Counted from the first letter of the stretch, positions 17,177-26,737 are shown. The stretch is DNA of 64,000 nt from Pseudomonadota bacterium (GCA_021785515.1 JAJYEX010000001.1:434001-498000), one strand, 5' to 3'. The notes: generated by a model from the letters alone, not told the origin. Program-made: numbers and translations.

Positions 17177-18712
17177 CTAGTGGTAGTAACCGCGCCCGCG
17201 GACGTTGGCGGCACCGAGGCTCTGAGTGTCCTCATTGCGCGGTGTGATGGGGGAGTCTTCCATCTTGCGCTCAAGCATCGTCTTCACCGTCTTGTAGGAA
17301 GGCGACTGGATCGCGATGGCCTTTTCGGCAGCGCGCTCGAGGCGCTCCCGCCCGAACCTTTTCGACAGCCGCAGGATCCCAAGGGAAGAGCGGTAGCCCT
17401 GTTCGGGATGGGGTTTGTGGGCGAGGACGTGGCCGATGAGCGCACCGGTTGACGGCCCGATCGATTTGCCCCAGTCGATCAACCGCGAAGGCGTCCAGTC
17501 GAGGCAGGCCTGGTGGCAGGCCGGGCGGTGGGAAGGCGTGGTGGTGTAGGCGTATTTCACGGCGCTGCGCGGATGAGCGGCCACGCGTTTGCCCCGGTAA
17601 AAAAGCTCAATCGTGCAATGCGTAGCACGACACCACAGCGTTTCTTTGACGAGCGTATAGGGGGCGCTGTAGTAGTGATCGTCGAACACGATGTGGTAGT
17701 CGATATTGAGCCTGACCTGCTTCCATTGCGCGTACTCATACGGGGTCGACGGCAACGGTTTCAGCGCTGGCCGGTCGAGCCGCTCGTAGAGCTCGCGTCG
17801 CGATTGCTTTACGTGACGCATGGGCCGATCGTTGAGGCTGGCGAGCAGCGGCACGATCGCCTCGTTCAGCTCGTTCAAGTGATGGAACGTGCGGTGTCGC
17901 AATGCCGCCAGGATCCAGCGCTGCGCCACGAGGCAGGCCGCCTCGACCTTGGCCTTGTCCCGGGGCTTTCTGACACGCGCCGGGATGAGGCAGGTACCGA
18001 AGTGCCGTGCGAGCTCCTGGTAACTCTCCGTCGCTTCCGCTTCGTAGCGATCGGCGCGCTTGACCCCGGCGGCAAGATTATCGGGAACCGTGATGGCGCT
18101 TACGCCCTGGAAGAATTCGTACATACGCACGTGGGCATCGAGCCACACCGGCAGCGTCTGGGACAAGGTGGCGAGCGCGAAGGTGTAGGAGCTTGCGCCC
18201 AAGGCACCCACAAAGAGCTCGGTCGGCACTTTCTCGCCGGTCAGGGGGTCGGTAAGCGGGATCCCGTCGCAGAAGTCGACGAACACCTTCTCCCCACCCC
18301 GGTGGCGTTGGCGCATCACGACCGAGAGCGTGCTCTCGAAGTGCTGGTAGCGGGCGGCGAACTGGGAGTACTGCAAGCCATCCGGATGCTCGGTCTTGTA
18401 CTCCGTCCACAGCAGCATCAGCGTTACGTGGTGGTCGCGCCGGGAGAGTTCTTCGCGGATGCGGTGCCAGTCGGGCAGCGGCCGGTCTTTGCGGACCCTG
18501 GGCGCACTTCGGGCTACGGGATAAAGCCGTGCCTCAAGCTCCTCCTCGCCCAGGGGATCGATCATGGCCCAGTCGGTGAGTCCGCAGGCCTTCGCGCGCC
18601 TCAGGCACTCCTGCACCGCCGTGCGCCCGCAGCCCACGGCGCGGGCGATCTGGCGCGAGCGCGTCACACTGCCCAGGAAATACAGCCGTAAAATCGTTTT
18701 GGATTTCGACAT
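17177..18712 (-). CDS. istA: IS21 transposase IstA (DDE)
   Basis: 511 residues from MSKSKTILRL. An N-terminal helix-turn-helix (SRQIARAVGCGRTAVQECL) precedes an RNase-H-fold integrase core. The catalytic triad is visible as Asp146 (VFVDFCDG), Asp211 (TVPDNLAAG) and Glu257 (KAKVEAACL). The ATG at 18712 has a strong AGAGG about 8 nt upstream; the longer frame from a TTG at 18766 is less likely. It cuts and joins the element ends and appears undamaged, so the element could be active. Confidence 0.93.
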   Translation of the reverse strand: MSKSKTILRLYFLGSVTRSRQIARAVGCGRTAVQECLRRAKACGLTDWAMIDPLGEEELEARLYPVARSAPRVRKDRPLPDWHRIREELSRRDHHVTLMLLWTEYKTEHPDGLQYSQFAARYQHFESTLSVVMRQRHRGGEKVFVDFCDGIPLTDPLTGEKVPTELFVGALGASSYTFALATLSQTLPVWLDAHVRMYEFFQGVSAITVPDNLAAGVKRADRYEAEATESYQELARHFGTCLIPARVRKPRDKAKVEAACLVAQRWILAALRHRTFHHLNELNEAIVPLLASLNDRPMRHVKQSRRELYERLDRPALKPLPSTPYEYAQWKQVRLNIDYHIVFDDHYYSAPYTLVKETLWCRATHCTIELFYRGKRVAAHPRSAVKYAYTTTPSHRPACHQACLDWTPSRLIDWGKSIGPSTGALIGHVLAHKPHPEQGYRSSLGILRLSKRFGRERLERAAEKAIAIQSPSYKTVKTMLERKMEDSPITPRNEDTQSLGAANVRGRGYYH

Positions 18713-18970
18713 CGCAAGCCTCTTCTGTGCCACCGTTTTGTTCTCCTCTTCCCAGATGGGATCCAAAGAGGCGAAGGGTGGCGGTTCGTGAAGCTTGCGT
18801 CGAGGGTGCCGAGGGGCGAACTACGGGGAAATTCCGGGAGCATGGCGGTCAGCGTTCCGGCAGGCAGCGAAAGTGACCGCCATCACACCGGAATGCTGAC
18901 CGCCATGCTCCCGGAATACTGACCGCCATCAAATCGGAAGGGTGGCCGCCTTGGGCCGGAACGCGCATCA

Positions 18971-19410
18971 TGCCCAATACTGTCGACGGTTTCAGTCGTA
19001 GAAGAGCTCTTTCGTTGCTTGTCAAAAAAACGGCTCTTCCGACGTAACCATTCAAACCACGCCGTCCTTTATTTAATGTCCCCCGAAGTCGCATATTCTC
19101 GTGGCGCACTGAATCAGCTACGAGGAGACACCACGATGACGACTGCAGTATCGACACCCAACCCCGGTAACACACAAGGCTGGCGCAGCGCGAGCGCCTG
19201 GCGTACCCAGGCCTCGGCAAGCGTTTTGATGGAAAATATCCATGTTTGCTGTAAAGAGCCTTCCGGTGAATAAGCGCCTGCCAGTCCCGCCTGCCGTCTC
19301 GACACTGCCGCGAAACGACTGTCGCCACGCGCCCCTCCTGCGTTCTGGTTGTCGCAGGATTGTCGCAAATCAGGGGGTCTGGCGATTGACTCTGATAACT
19401 TATTGATTCT
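18971..19410. other. Region between IS21 and tRNA-Met, mostly unassigned
   Basis: 440 nt next to a tRNA 3' end, a common integration site. I see no integrase gene and no repeat of the tRNA 3' end. The only candidate gene is the small frame at 19136-19273. Confidence 0.45.
19136..19273 (+). CDS. Possible small protein of 45 residues, unknown
   Basis: An ATG at 19136 is preceded by GAGGAG at good spacing (ACGAGGAGACACCACG-ATG), far better than most chance frames here. The product begins MTTAVSTPNPGNTQG and contains a VCC pair near its end. It has no membrane helix and no domain I know. It could be a real small gene or the stub of a gene interrupted near the insertion sequence. Confidence 0.25.
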   Translation: MTTAVSTPNPGNTQGWRSASAWRTQASASVLMENIHVCCKEPSGE

Positions 19411-19487
19411 TGGTGGCTATGGGTGGACTCGAACCACCGACCTCAGCATTATGAGTGCCGCGCTCTAACCAGCTGAGCTACATAGCC
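19411..19487 (-). tRNA. tRNA-Met (CAT), elongator type
   Basis: Read on the minus strand from 19487: GGCTATG acceptor, TAGCTCAGCTGGTTAGAGC D-arm, anticodon loop CTCATAA with CAT, GGTTCGAGTCC T-arm and an encoded CCA at the 3' end; 77 nt. The body resembles elongator tRNA-Met more than the lysidine-type tRNA-Ile, whose acceptor is G-C rich (GGCCCCT). Confidence 0.93.
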
Positions 19488-19572
19488 ATGAGGGGCCGCA
19501 TAAGATACAAGATTCGAGGCAATCGGTATAGGGGGGAAAGCGCCGTTGCCTTTTTGAAGGATAACGTTGCCG

Positions 19573-20664
19573 TCAGACGTTAAACCGGAAATGCATGACA
19601 TCGCCGTCCTGCACGATGTACTCCTTGCCCTCAAGACGGGAACGACCGGCCTCCTTGGCACCCTGTTCCCCGCGGTAACGGATATAGTCGTCGTACGCAA
19701 TCACTTCTGCTCGGATGAATCCCCGCTCGAAATCCGTGTGTATGGCGCCCGCTGCTTGGGGTGCGGTCGCCCCTACACGTACCGTCCAGGCACGCGCTTC
19801 CTTCGGGCCGGCCGTAAAGTAGGTCTGTAGCCCCAACAGAGAGTACGCCCCGCGTATCACGCGGTTGAGGCCAGGCTCCTCGAGCCCCATTTCCCGGAGA
19901 AATTCGGTTCTGTCGTCGGCACTCATTGCGGCAAGTTCCGCCTCGATTGCGGCGCATATGGGCACAGCTACCGACCCTTCATCCCGCGCCCGCCGTTCTA
20001 CTGCATCAAGCATCGGGTTGTTCGAAAATCCGTCCTCCGCGACGTTGGCAATGTACATCACCGGCTTCTGGGTCAGCAGACAGAGCGGCTTCAGCAGTTT
20101 CTGCTCCGCGTCACCGAGATCCAGTGATCGCACCGGTGCCCCGTTGTCCAGATGCGCGCGTACGGCGATAAGAACGTCACGAAGGCGGATCTCCTCTTTG
20201 CTTCCACTCTTGGCGCCCTTCTCGGCCCGCTGCTGTGCCTTCTCCACGGTCTCGAGATCCGCGAGCGCCAACTCGGTGTTAATGACGTCCACATCCTCAA
20301 GAGGATCAATATGACCACGCACGTGCACGATGTTTTCGTTCTCAAAACACCGCACCACGTGCGCCACTGCATCCACCTCGCGGATATGCGCAAGAAACTT
20401 GTTGCCGAGACCCTCTCCTTTCGATGCTCCCGCCACGAGTCCTGCAATGTCCACGAATTCCACCGTTGCGGGCACGATCCGTTCGGGGCTGACGATCGCC
20501 GCAAGCTGCTGCAGTCGAGCATCCGGCACCTCTACGATACCGACATTCGGATCGATCGTGCAGAACGGATAATTCTCGGCCTGTATGCCAGCCTGGGTCA
20601 GTGCATTAAAAAGTGTCGATTTGCCGACGTTCGGCAGCCCGACGATGCCGCATTTTATTCCCAT
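19573..20664 (-). CDS. ychF: YchF/OLA1-family redox-regulated ATPase
   Basis: 363 residues, full length. The P-loop [15 protein letters not shown] is at residue 8. [19 protein letters not shown] holds the G3 motif, the altered G4 (YIANVAEDG) explains ATP rather than GTP preference, and a C-terminal TGS domain runs [15 protein letters not shown]...[11 protein letters not shown]. The family binds ribosomes and affects stress responses. It sits just downstream of pth on the same strand (12 nt), the standard gammaproteobacterial order. Confidence 0.96.
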   Translation of the reverse strand: MGIKCGIVGLPNVGKSTLFNALTQAGIQAENYPFCTIDPNVGIVEVPDARLQQLAAIVSPERIVPATVEFVDIAGLVAGASKGEGLGNKFLAHIREVDAVAHVVRCFENENIVHVRGHIDPLEDVDVINTELALADLETVEKAQQRAEKGAKSGSKEEIRLRDVLIAVRAHLDNGAPVRSLDLGDAEQKLLKPLCLLTQKPVMYIANVAEDGFSNNPMLDAVERRARDEGSVAVPICAAIEAELAAMSADDRTEFLREMGLEEPGLNRVIRGAYSLLGLQTYFTAGPKEARAWTVRVGATAPQAAGAIHTDFERGFIRAEVIAYDDYIRYRGEQGAKEAGRSRLEGKEYIVQDGDVMHFRFNV

Positions 20665-20676
20665 GCTCGACCCTAT

Positions 20677-21279
20677 CTAGCGTATTTGCGCATGCAACGC
20701 GTTCATCGCCTTCTGTGTACGACCGCATACGATGTCGTCGACATGGTCCAACGCATTAAGTATGGCGGCGTCGACAAGCTCCTGCTCGGCCATGGGTGCG
20801 CGGTGAAGTACGTAGGAAACGACCTGGCTGCTGCTGGCCGGCCGGCCTATACCGATACGCAGGCGCAGAAATCCTTTTTCGCCCAGTTTATCGGCGACAT
20901 CGGCCACACCATTGTGGCCACCAGCGCCCCCGCCCTGCTTGAGCCGCACTGTTCCCGGAGCCAGATCGAGCTCGTCATGAACGACGAGTATCTCTTCCGC
21001 CGGAATCTTGTAGTAATGCGCCAACCGCGACACCGCGTCACCGCTCAGGTTCATGAAGGTGTCGGGCTCGAGCACCCAGAGCTCCCGCCCGGCAACGACG
21101 ATCCTGGCAGCACGGCCCGAAAACCGGGCTTCCGGGTGCAGCACTCCGCCGGTCCGGGCAAGCAACGCGTCGACAAACCGAAACCCGGCGTTGTGCCGAG
21201 TGCCGGCATATTCCGCGCCGGGATTGCCGAGACCGGCGATAAGGGATATCTCGCCCACCGTAGACGCACCGAACCACAC
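20677..21279 (-). CDS. pth: Peptidyl-tRNA hydrolase
   Basis: 200 residues. Conserved segments LIAGLGNPGAEYAGTRHNAGF (with the catalytic His in TRHNAGF), FMNLSGDAV, VVHDELDLAPG and GGGAGGHNGVADV are all present. It releases peptides from peptidyl-tRNA that drops off ribosomes. The frame opens about 10 residues before the usual start, so an internal start is possible. It lies between rplY and ychF in the conserved order. Confidence 0.95.
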   Translation of the reverse strand: MWFGASTVGEISLIAGLGNPGAEYAGTRHNAGFRFVDALLARTGGVLHPEARFSGRAARIVVAGRELWVLEPDTFMNLSGDAVSRLAHYYKIPAEEILVVHDELDLAPGTVRLKQGGGAGGHNGVADVADKLGEKGFLRLRIGIGRPASSSQVVSYVLHRAPMAEQELVDAAILNALDHVDDIVCGRTQKAMNALHAQIR

Positions 21280-21303
21280 CCAGTGCGTCGTCCTCCTGGC
21301 CGA

Positions 21304-21972
21304 TTACTTCTTTCCGGCTTCGGCGGCGGCTGGCGCTTCGGTTGCGCCCTCAGCCGGAGCAGCAGCAGGAGCGGCGACTGCCTCGGCCTCCACCGTGGCA
21401 CGGACCACCGTGATCGTGACCACGGCCAGGTTGGCACCGCCGTGTCCAAGACTGGTGATCGCTACCCCATCCGGCAATGAAAGGTCGGTCAGGTGAATGG
21501 ATTGGCCCAGATTCAGATTGGCCAGGTCCACCGTCAAATACTCCGGAAGCTGGTGTGGCAGACAGGTCACGTCCACCTCGGTCATCAGATGGGCGACAAT
21601 GCCGCCCTGCAGCTTGACGCCAGGAGCAACATCCTGATTGATAAAGTGCAGAGGAACGGGCATATGCAGTTTTTCAGTCGCGCTGATACGCTGCAGATCC
21701 AGGTGCTGGATGCGGGGCTTGAAGGGATGCATCTGTATGTCGCGCAGCACGGCCTGCTCTTTCTGGCCACCCATGTTCACCGTCAGTATCGACGTATAGA
21801 ACGATTCGTTCTGGGCTTGGTGGTAAAGCGAATTATGGTCAAGCGCAAGCATGGTCACATCCTTGCCTGCACCATACATTACTGCCGGGATCTTGCCAGC
21901 ACTGCGAAGGCGGCGGCTCGCACTCGTACCTTTCGCATCGCGCTTCTCGGCGTTCAGTTCAAATTTTGCCAT
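21304..21972 (-). CDS. rplY: 50S ribosomal protein L25, long (CTC) form
   Basis: 222 residues starting MAKFELNAEKRDAKGTSASRRLRSAGKIPAVMYG. The N-terminal L25 domain binds 5S rRNA; it is followed by the TL5/CTC beta domain (HFINQDVAPGVKLQGGIV) and an Ala/Glu-rich tail ending EAGKK. The ATG at 21972 follows a strong GGAGAAAG. The open frame further upstream to 22044 is not conserved. It lies between prs and pth. Confidence 0.95.
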   Translation of the reverse strand: MAKFELNAEKRDAKGTSASRRLRSAGKIPAVMYGAGKDVTMLALDHNSLYHQAQNESFYTSILTVNMGGQKEQAVLRDIQMHPFKPRIQHLDLQRISATEKLHMPVPLHFINQDVAPGVKLQGGIVAHLMTEVDVTCLPHQLPEYLTVDLANLNLGQSIHLTDLSLPDGVAITSLGHGGANLAVVTITVVRATVEAEAVAAPAAAPAEGATEAPAAAEAGKK

Positions 21973-22152
21973 TAGTCTTTCTCCAATATTTGTATCCCAA
22001 CCCGCCTTGCCCGCGACCAGGCTTGGCAGACCTAACTCGGGCACCCTGAATCAGGAGCCCGTACTTCATTGCCGTTATCGTTCGACTTCCCACCTGCCGT
22101 CCCTGCTACGACACAATCGGCGGGGAATTGGGGCAGCCCAAACGCCGCTCAG

Positions 22153-23103
22153 CTAGTCCATAAAAAGTGAACTGACCGAATCATCGTTGGAAATACGGCG
22201 TATGGTCTCGGCGAGCAACTCCGCAACCGACAGCTGGCGAATACGGCGGCAGGCCTTGGCGTCCGCCCGCAACGGTATCGTGTCCGTGACGACCAGCTCG
22301 TCGAGCGGGGACTTCTCGATGCGTTCGACAGCCGACCCCGACAGCACCGGATGCGTACAATATGCCACCACCTTTATCGCCCCGTGCTCCTTGAGCGCAG
22401 CCGCCGCCTCACACAGCGTGTTGGCCGTATCAACAAGGTCATCCATGAGCACGCAGGTGTGGCCATCGACCTCGCCGATTATGTTCATCACCTTGGCTTC
22501 ATTTGGCCTTGGCCGCCGCTTGTCTATGATGGCGAGCCCCGCTTCCAGGTGCTTGGCCAGGGCACGGGCACGCACCACCCCTCCTACATCCGGCGATACG
22601 ACCAGCAGATCCTGATATTTGTTGCGCCAGATATCCCCCAGCAGCACCGGTGCCGCATAGATATTGTCCGTGGGGATGTTGAAAAATCCCTGGATCTGAT
22701 CGGCATGCAGATCCATGATCAGCACACGGTTGGCGCCCGCGACGGTAATCATGTCGGCAACCACCTTGGCCGTGATCGCGACACGCGCCGTACGCGGCCG
22801 CCGGTCCTGGCGCGCATACCCGTAATATGGCATGACCGCAGTCACGCGCCGCGCCGACGCGCGCTTCATCGCGTCGATCATCACCAGCAACTCCATCAGG
22901 CTGTCGTTGCTCGGCGCACAGGTGGGCTGAAGCACGAAGACGTCGCGGCCGCGGACATTCTCCATGATTTCCACCAGCGTCTCGCCATCGCTGAATCGGC
23001 CAACATGTACCTTGCCGAGCGGGATTCCGAGATGATGGACCACCCGTTCTGCGAGTACCGGATTGGCATTTCCGGTAAATACAACCATGTTGTCTACCGA
23101 CAC
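22153..23103 (-). CDS. prs: Ribose-phosphate pyrophosphokinase (PRPP synthetase)
   Basis: 316 residues. The flexible loop and ATP site ([23 protein letters not shown]), the catalytic loop YGYARQDR and the ribose-5-phosphate loop [17 protein letters not shown] are intact. It makes PRPP for nucleotide, histidine and tryptophan synthesis. Start choice: GGAGAG is 4 nt before a GTG at 23103, giving [15 protein letters not shown]; the ATG at 23088 would be 19 nt from that site and has none of its own. I therefore use GTG. It lies between tRNA-Gln and rplY. Confidence 0.95.
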   Translation of the reverse strand: MSVDNMVVFTGNANPVLAERVVHHLGIPLGKVHVGRFSDGETLVEIMENVRGRDVFVLQPTCAPSNDSLMELLVMIDAMKRASARRVTAVMPYYGYARQDRRPRTARVAITAKVVADMITVAGANRVLIMDLHADQIQGFFNIPTDNIYAAPVLLGDIWRNKYQDLLVVSPDVGGVVRARALAKHLEAGLAIIDKRRPRPNEAKVMNIIGEVDGHTCVLMDDLVDTANTLCEAAAALKEHGAIKVVAYCTHPVLSGSAVERIEKSPLDELVVTDTIPLRADAKACRRIRQLSVAELLAETIRRISNDDSVSSLFMD

Positions 23104-23271
23104 GTGTCTCTCCGCTAGTGCATCACCACCCCCGATCCGGGCGGCGATACTGCCGTATAACACCTTTGCAGACCAGCTTGAACCGGAGACACCGGATTGT
23201 CCTGGGCACCGTGGCCGAGGACCGCCAGGCCGCGCTGGGCCAAACCGACTTCCTCCGACTCCTTCGAAATT

Positions 23272-23346
23272 TGGCTGGGGTGCCAGGATTCGAACCTGGG
23301 AATGCCGGAATCAAAATCCGGTGCCTTACCGCTTGGCGACACCCCA
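23272..23346 (-). tRNA. tRNA-Gln (TTG)
   Basis: Minus strand from 23346: TGGGGTG acceptor, TCGCCAAGCGGTAAGGC D-arm, anticodon loop TTTTGAT with TTG, GGTTCGAATCC T-arm, encoded CCA; 75 nt. The first base is T, pairing at the acceptor end as in gammaproteobacterial tRNA-Gln. It sits 2 nt after the ispE stop, in the conserved ispE-tRNA(Gln)-prs order. Confidence 0.95.
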
Positions 23347-23348
23347 AA

Positions 23349-24221
23349 TCAAACGTCGCCGCTCAACCGGCGAAGCGGGTGCTCATTGATTCCACGTGCA
23401 ACAAAGCCCTCGGCACATTCCGGCGGGCAGCGGCTGGCGATATCCATGGCGAGATCCGGGCCGCCTGTCGCCATATAGATGCAGGAACCGGAACCCGTCA
23501 TCCGCGCGTCCCCAAATTTCCCAAGCCATATCAGCGCCTTATCGACATGCGGGTAGAGCCGACGCACCACCGCCTCAAGGTCGTTATGCGCACCGCCAGC
23601 GTGAAAATCGCGTATTGTGATAGGCGGACTGAAACGTGTCAATTGCGCCCCGACCGCGCGGTCAAATTCCGCAAATACCGCATGGGTCGACACCTGTACC
23701 GGCGGAACGAGGATGACGTACCACGATTCGGGCGGCTCCATCGGCGTCAGCAGCTCTCCAACGCCCTCCCCCCAGGCAGCGTTCCCGTGGACGAACACGG
23801 GCACATCGGCCCCCAGCTGAAGCCCCATCGCCGCAAGATCCGTACGGGACAACCCGATCTCCCACAGGCGATTGAGCACAAGCAGGGTGGTTGCGGCGTC
23901 GGAACTGCCACCTCCAAGACCACCTCCCTGGGGGATGCGCTTGATGGCGTGAATGACGACGCCGCACCTGACCCCCGCGGCGTTCTGCAGAATGCGGGCT
24001 GCGCGCACGCTCAGATCGGCGTCCTCCGCCACGCCCGCAATTGCCACGCTCCGCGTCACGCGCCGATCCGCAGTCACCTCGAACGCAAGTTCATCGCCGT
24101 AGTCGAGAAACTGAAATGCAGTCTGCAGTGTATGGTAGCCGTCAGCACGGCGGCCAGTGACATGCAGAAACAGATTGATCTTGGCCGGAGCCATCCAGTA
24201 TTCGGGGGAAGGTCTGACCAT
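23349..24221 (-). CDS. ispE: 4-diphosphocytidyl-2-C-methyl-D-erythritol kinase
   Basis: 290 residues from MVRPSPEYWMAPAKINLFLHV. A GHMP kinase: the N-terminal PAKINL..V..RRADGYH motif, the ATP loop IPQGGGLGGGSSDAATTLL near residue 100 and the C-terminal MTGSGSCIY. It phosphorylates CDP-methylerythritol in the MEP isoprenoid pathway. A GTG at 24236 is an alternative start. It follows lolB by 16 nt, so the two are probably co-transcribed with the TPR lipoprotein gene. Confidence 0.95.
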   Translation of the reverse strand: MVRPSPEYWMAPAKINLFLHVTGRRADGYHTLQTAFQFLDYGDELAFEVTADRRVTRSVAIAGVAEDADLSVRAARILQNAAGVRCGVVIHAIKRIPQGGGLGGGSSDAATTLLVLNRLWEIGLSRTDLAAMGLQLGADVPVFVHGNAAWGEGVGELLTPMEPPESWYVILVPPVQVSTHAVFAEFDRAVGAQLTRFSPPITIRDFHAGGAHNDLEAVVRRLYPHVDKALIWLGKFGDARMTGSGSCIYMATGGPDLAMDIASRCPPECAEGFVARGINEHPLRRLSGDV

Positions 24222-24237
24222 ACCACCGTCCGGCACG

Positions 24238-24894
24238 TTATCTAAGATATGCCCAGCGCTCGATCACCAGCCGGGCATCGACCTGTCGGAATTTCCGGCC
24301 AGATGATGGCGTACGGAACCCGCGGCCCTGTGGCGCCGGCATCATCCGTGTCAGTTCCATGGCGCTGGGCAGCACATAAGATCCGAAACGCCGGTAGGCA
24401 AGAAACCGGATGCGCCAACCCGACTGGCGAAGCTGCCGCAGCAGTCCGGCATCGTCGAGAGTCTGCACGTGTGGTACACCCGGCACCGGCAACCCGCGCA
24501 CCCAGTAATCTAGCCCACTGAGCGGCACGCGCCATCCGGTCGTCTTGAACAACAGCTCCTCGGCGCTTGCGGCACGGTATACATGCTGGTGCTCATCCTC
24601 AAGCTGTGCGCCACCGGCGCCACGTTCCAGCCGGACGAGCCCGTGTCCGAGCGGTCCGCTGAGTGTAATGGTGTAGTCTGGCCAGCTCTGCACCCAAAGC
24701 AAAGACACCTCGCCCCCGTGACGGGCCGTGTGAACCGCCATCCGCCCCTGCATGTCCCAGGTCCTGAGTGGTGAAAGCTTCGCCACCCGCTCACGCCACG
24801 CACGCGCCGGATTGCCCACCGCCGGAGGGGGCGGCAACACCGTGGCGCAGCCACCGAGCAACAGCGCGAGGATGGCAAGAGACCAGACCCTCAC
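24238..24894 (-). CDS. lolB: Outer-membrane lipoprotein receptor LolB
   Basis: 218 residues. A lipoprotein signal (SLAILALLLGGC) comes first, then the LolB beta fold with LRTWDMQGRMAVH, VSLLWVQ, GPLGHGLVRLE and DYWVRGLPVPG. It receives lipoproteins from LolA and inserts them in the outer membrane. The GTG start at 24894 overlaps the TGA of the upstream TPR gene (GTGA), so the genes are coupled; a longer frame to 24999 would put the signal peptide inside the protein and is rejected. Confidence 0.92.
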   Translation of the reverse strand: MRVWSLAILALLLGGCATVLPPPPAVGNPARAWRERVAKLSPLRTWDMQGRMAVHTARHGGEVSLLWVQSWPDYTITLSGPLGHGLVRLERGAGGAQLEDEHQHVYRAASAEELLFKTTGWRVPLSGLDYWVRGLPVPGVPHVQTLDDAGLLRQLRQSGWRIRFLAYRRFGSYVLPSAMELTRMMPAPQGRGFRTPSSGRKFRQVDARLVIERWAYLR

Positions 24895-26624
24895 GGCTTG
24901 AATTTCTTGATGACTTCCAGGAGCTTGTGATTGTCGGGCGCTACCTTCAGCGCACGGTTCCACACGGCTTCCGCTTCGGTTTTCCTGCCCATGGTCCACA
25001 GAACTTCGCCGAGATGGGCCGAGATTTCCGGATCCTGACGGACCTTGAGCGCACCGCGGAGATATCTGACAGCCGCAGCATCGTGGCCAAGCCGGTATTG
25101 CACCCAGCCCATGCTATCCATGATATAGGGATCATCTGGACGCAGCGTCAGAGCCTTCTGCACAAGCGTCAGCGCCTCCTGGTAGCGATGGGTCCTGTTG
25201 GCAAGCGTATACCCAAGCGCGTTCAGGGCATCGGCATTGTTCGGGTCTTCCTTGAGAATCTTGTGCAGATCTGCCACGTGCAGGTCCAGCCTGTTCAGTT
25301 TGAGCTCCACAAGTGCCCGTGCGTAGAGAAGATCGATGTTGTCAGGCTGCGTGTCGAGCGCCGCGGAAAGAACCTTGTCCGCCTGCTCATAGCGGCGCGC
25401 GCGGCGCAGTATCTGTCCCTCGATAAGAGCGAGCTGCGCCTGCTGCCGGACCGAGTCCGGATGCAGCTGCCGCAGGTGCGTCATCGCCTCGTCGACCTTG
25501 CCCTGATCGGCCATCACCACGCCCAGGCGCAACTGTGCCTCGAAATAGTTGTTCCCCGCGGGAACCTGGCGGTACCAGCGGGCTGCCTCCGAATAGCGCT
25601 TCTGCTGTTCAGCTATTTCCCCGAGATAGACACGCGCCTGATTGTTACCGGGCTGGAGCTTAAGGTCGCGCTTCAAATATTTGCGCGCCAAATCACTGTT
25701 GTTGGTCTGTAACGCCAACAAGCCCGTCGCATAGACGGCATCCGGATCATTCGGATTTTGGGTGGCAACACGCCGGAACTGCGTCAGCGCAAGATTCCAC
25801 TTGCGAATCTGAACCAGATATCGCGCATAATTTATCCGGTAATGCGCCGCCTTCGGATTTGCGTGCAGGAACGCCTGGCTAAAAGCCAGCACGCGTTGCG
25901 GCTGGTTTTCCAGGGCAAGAATACGCATCTTGAACAGTGCAGCCTCTTCCCAGTTGGGCCGCAGTTTCAACGCGCGGTTGATGGCCTGTACCGCGACTTC
26001 GACTTCCTGGTTTCTGGCCGCCAGAGTTGCAACAGCGAACTGGGCCTCCGGCAATTTGGCATGCAGCTTCGCAAGCGACTGCATCACGTGCAGTGCAACC
26101 GAATGGTCCGGAACCTGGTCCAGCACAGCAGCGATACGCAGATAAGCCTCACCGAGATCGCTGCCGGGGGACAGCTCCAGGATCTTCTTGAGCTGCACCT
26201 GCGCCTCATGCATACGGCCGGTGTCAATCATGACTGTTGCAAGGGCTTCGTGCGCTTCAATGCTGTCCGGTCGCAGCTTCACCCACAGCTTGCCGACCTT
26301 TTCTGCCTGTTCCGGGCGGTGCGCATAAAGACTGACTAGGGTGGCACGTTCGGCGACACGCGGATCTTGCGTTTTCAGGGCCGCACGCGTGAACTCCCTC
26401 ACTGCGACGTTGAGATGACCGCGCTGGCCGGCAATCTCTCCCAACAGCAATTCATAGAGCACGTCCGGAGTCAGCGGCTCCCTGGGCAAGGCGGCGGGGG
26501 CCGGTACCGGTGCCGGCTTCACGGCTATGGTCGCCTCGGCAACAGGTTGCGGAGCCATGGTCGCGCACCCTGTCAGGGCCAGGCACGCCGCGCCCAGCAG
26601 CCAAAGATACGGGGATTTGTTCAT
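24891..26624 (-). CDS. Large TPR-repeat lipoprotein
   Basis: 577 residues from MNKSPYLWLLGAACLALTGC, a clear lipoprotein signal with the lipid-attached Cys at about residue 20. A Pro/Ala-rich linker is followed by at least ten tetratricopeptide repeats through to the C-terminus (for example DALNALGYTLANRTHRYQEAL and YIMDSMGWVQYRLGHDAAAV). The start has GGAGACC upstream. It is translationally coupled to lolB, which points to a role in the cell envelope, perhaps as a scaffold for outer-membrane assembly; that is inference from context. Confidence 0.8.
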   Translation of the reverse strand: MNKSPYLWLLGAACLALTGCATMAPQPVAEATIAVKPAPVPAPAALPREPLTPDVLYELLLGEIAGQRGHLNVAVREFTRAALKTQDPRVAERATLVSLYAHRPEQAEKVGKLWVKLRPDSIEAHEALATVMIDTGRMHEAQVQLKKILELSPGSDLGEAYLRIAAVLDQVPDHSVALHVMQSLAKLHAKLPEAQFAVATLAARNQEVEVAVQAINRALKLRPNWEEAALFKMRILALENQPQRVLAFSQAFLHANPKAAHYRINYARYLVQIRKWNLALTQFRRVATQNPNDPDAVYATGLLALQTNNSDLARKYLKRDLKLQPGNNQARVYLGEIAEQQKRYSEAARWYRQVPAGNNYFEAQLRLGVVMADQGKVDEAMTHLRQLHPDSVRQQAQLALIEGQILRRARRYEQADKVLSAALDTQPDNIDLLYARALVELKLNRLDLHVADLHKILKEDPNNADALNALGYTLANRTHRYQEALTLVQKALTLRPDDPYIMDSMGWVQYRLGHDAAAVRYLRGALKVRQDPEISAHLGEVLWTMGRKTEAEAVWNRALKVAPDNHKLLEVIKKFKP

Positions 26625-26737
26625 CAATGGTCTCCGGCGATTCTCGCCTTGCCAAGTCGTTAATAGAAAATACGACCACACCGATCAACGCGGCACAGAT
26701 CCACGCTCACGGTGCCTGATCCTGACGGCGGGCGGAT

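Larger units (their letters stand above)
16225..18970 (-). mobile_element. IS21-family insertion sequence (istA-istB)
   Basis: istA and istB are bounded by imperfect inverted ends. The left end from 16225 reads TGCTGCGCATTCC. The right end, read inward from 18970, reads TGATGCGCGTTCC; 11 of the first 13 bases match. Both ends then contain repeated GGCGGTCAG-x-ATTCCGG units (for example 16244-16262 and, inverted, 18889-18932), as expected for the multiple transposase-binding repeats of IS21 elements. I see no convincing target duplication: TTTTGTCA precedes the left end and TGCCCAAT follows the right. Boundaries may be off by a few bases. Confidence 0.85.

Noticed and set aside
17513-18691. 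A 392-codon plus-strand frame antisense to istA
   Set aside because: It is a mirror of the istA codons in GC-rich DNA; no motif and no ribosome site.
16217-18978. A target-site duplication around the insertion sequence
   Set aside because: The flanks TTTTGTCA and TGCCCAAT do not match.
19522-19557. A hairpin AGGCAA...TTGCC with a T-run between ychF and tRNA-Met
   Set aside because: The T-run is on the plus strand, where nothing is transcribed, and the loop is over 20 nt.
20152-21480. A 442-codon plus-strand frame across ychF, pth and rplY
   Set aside because: It crosses three well-supported minus-strand genes and resembles no protein family.
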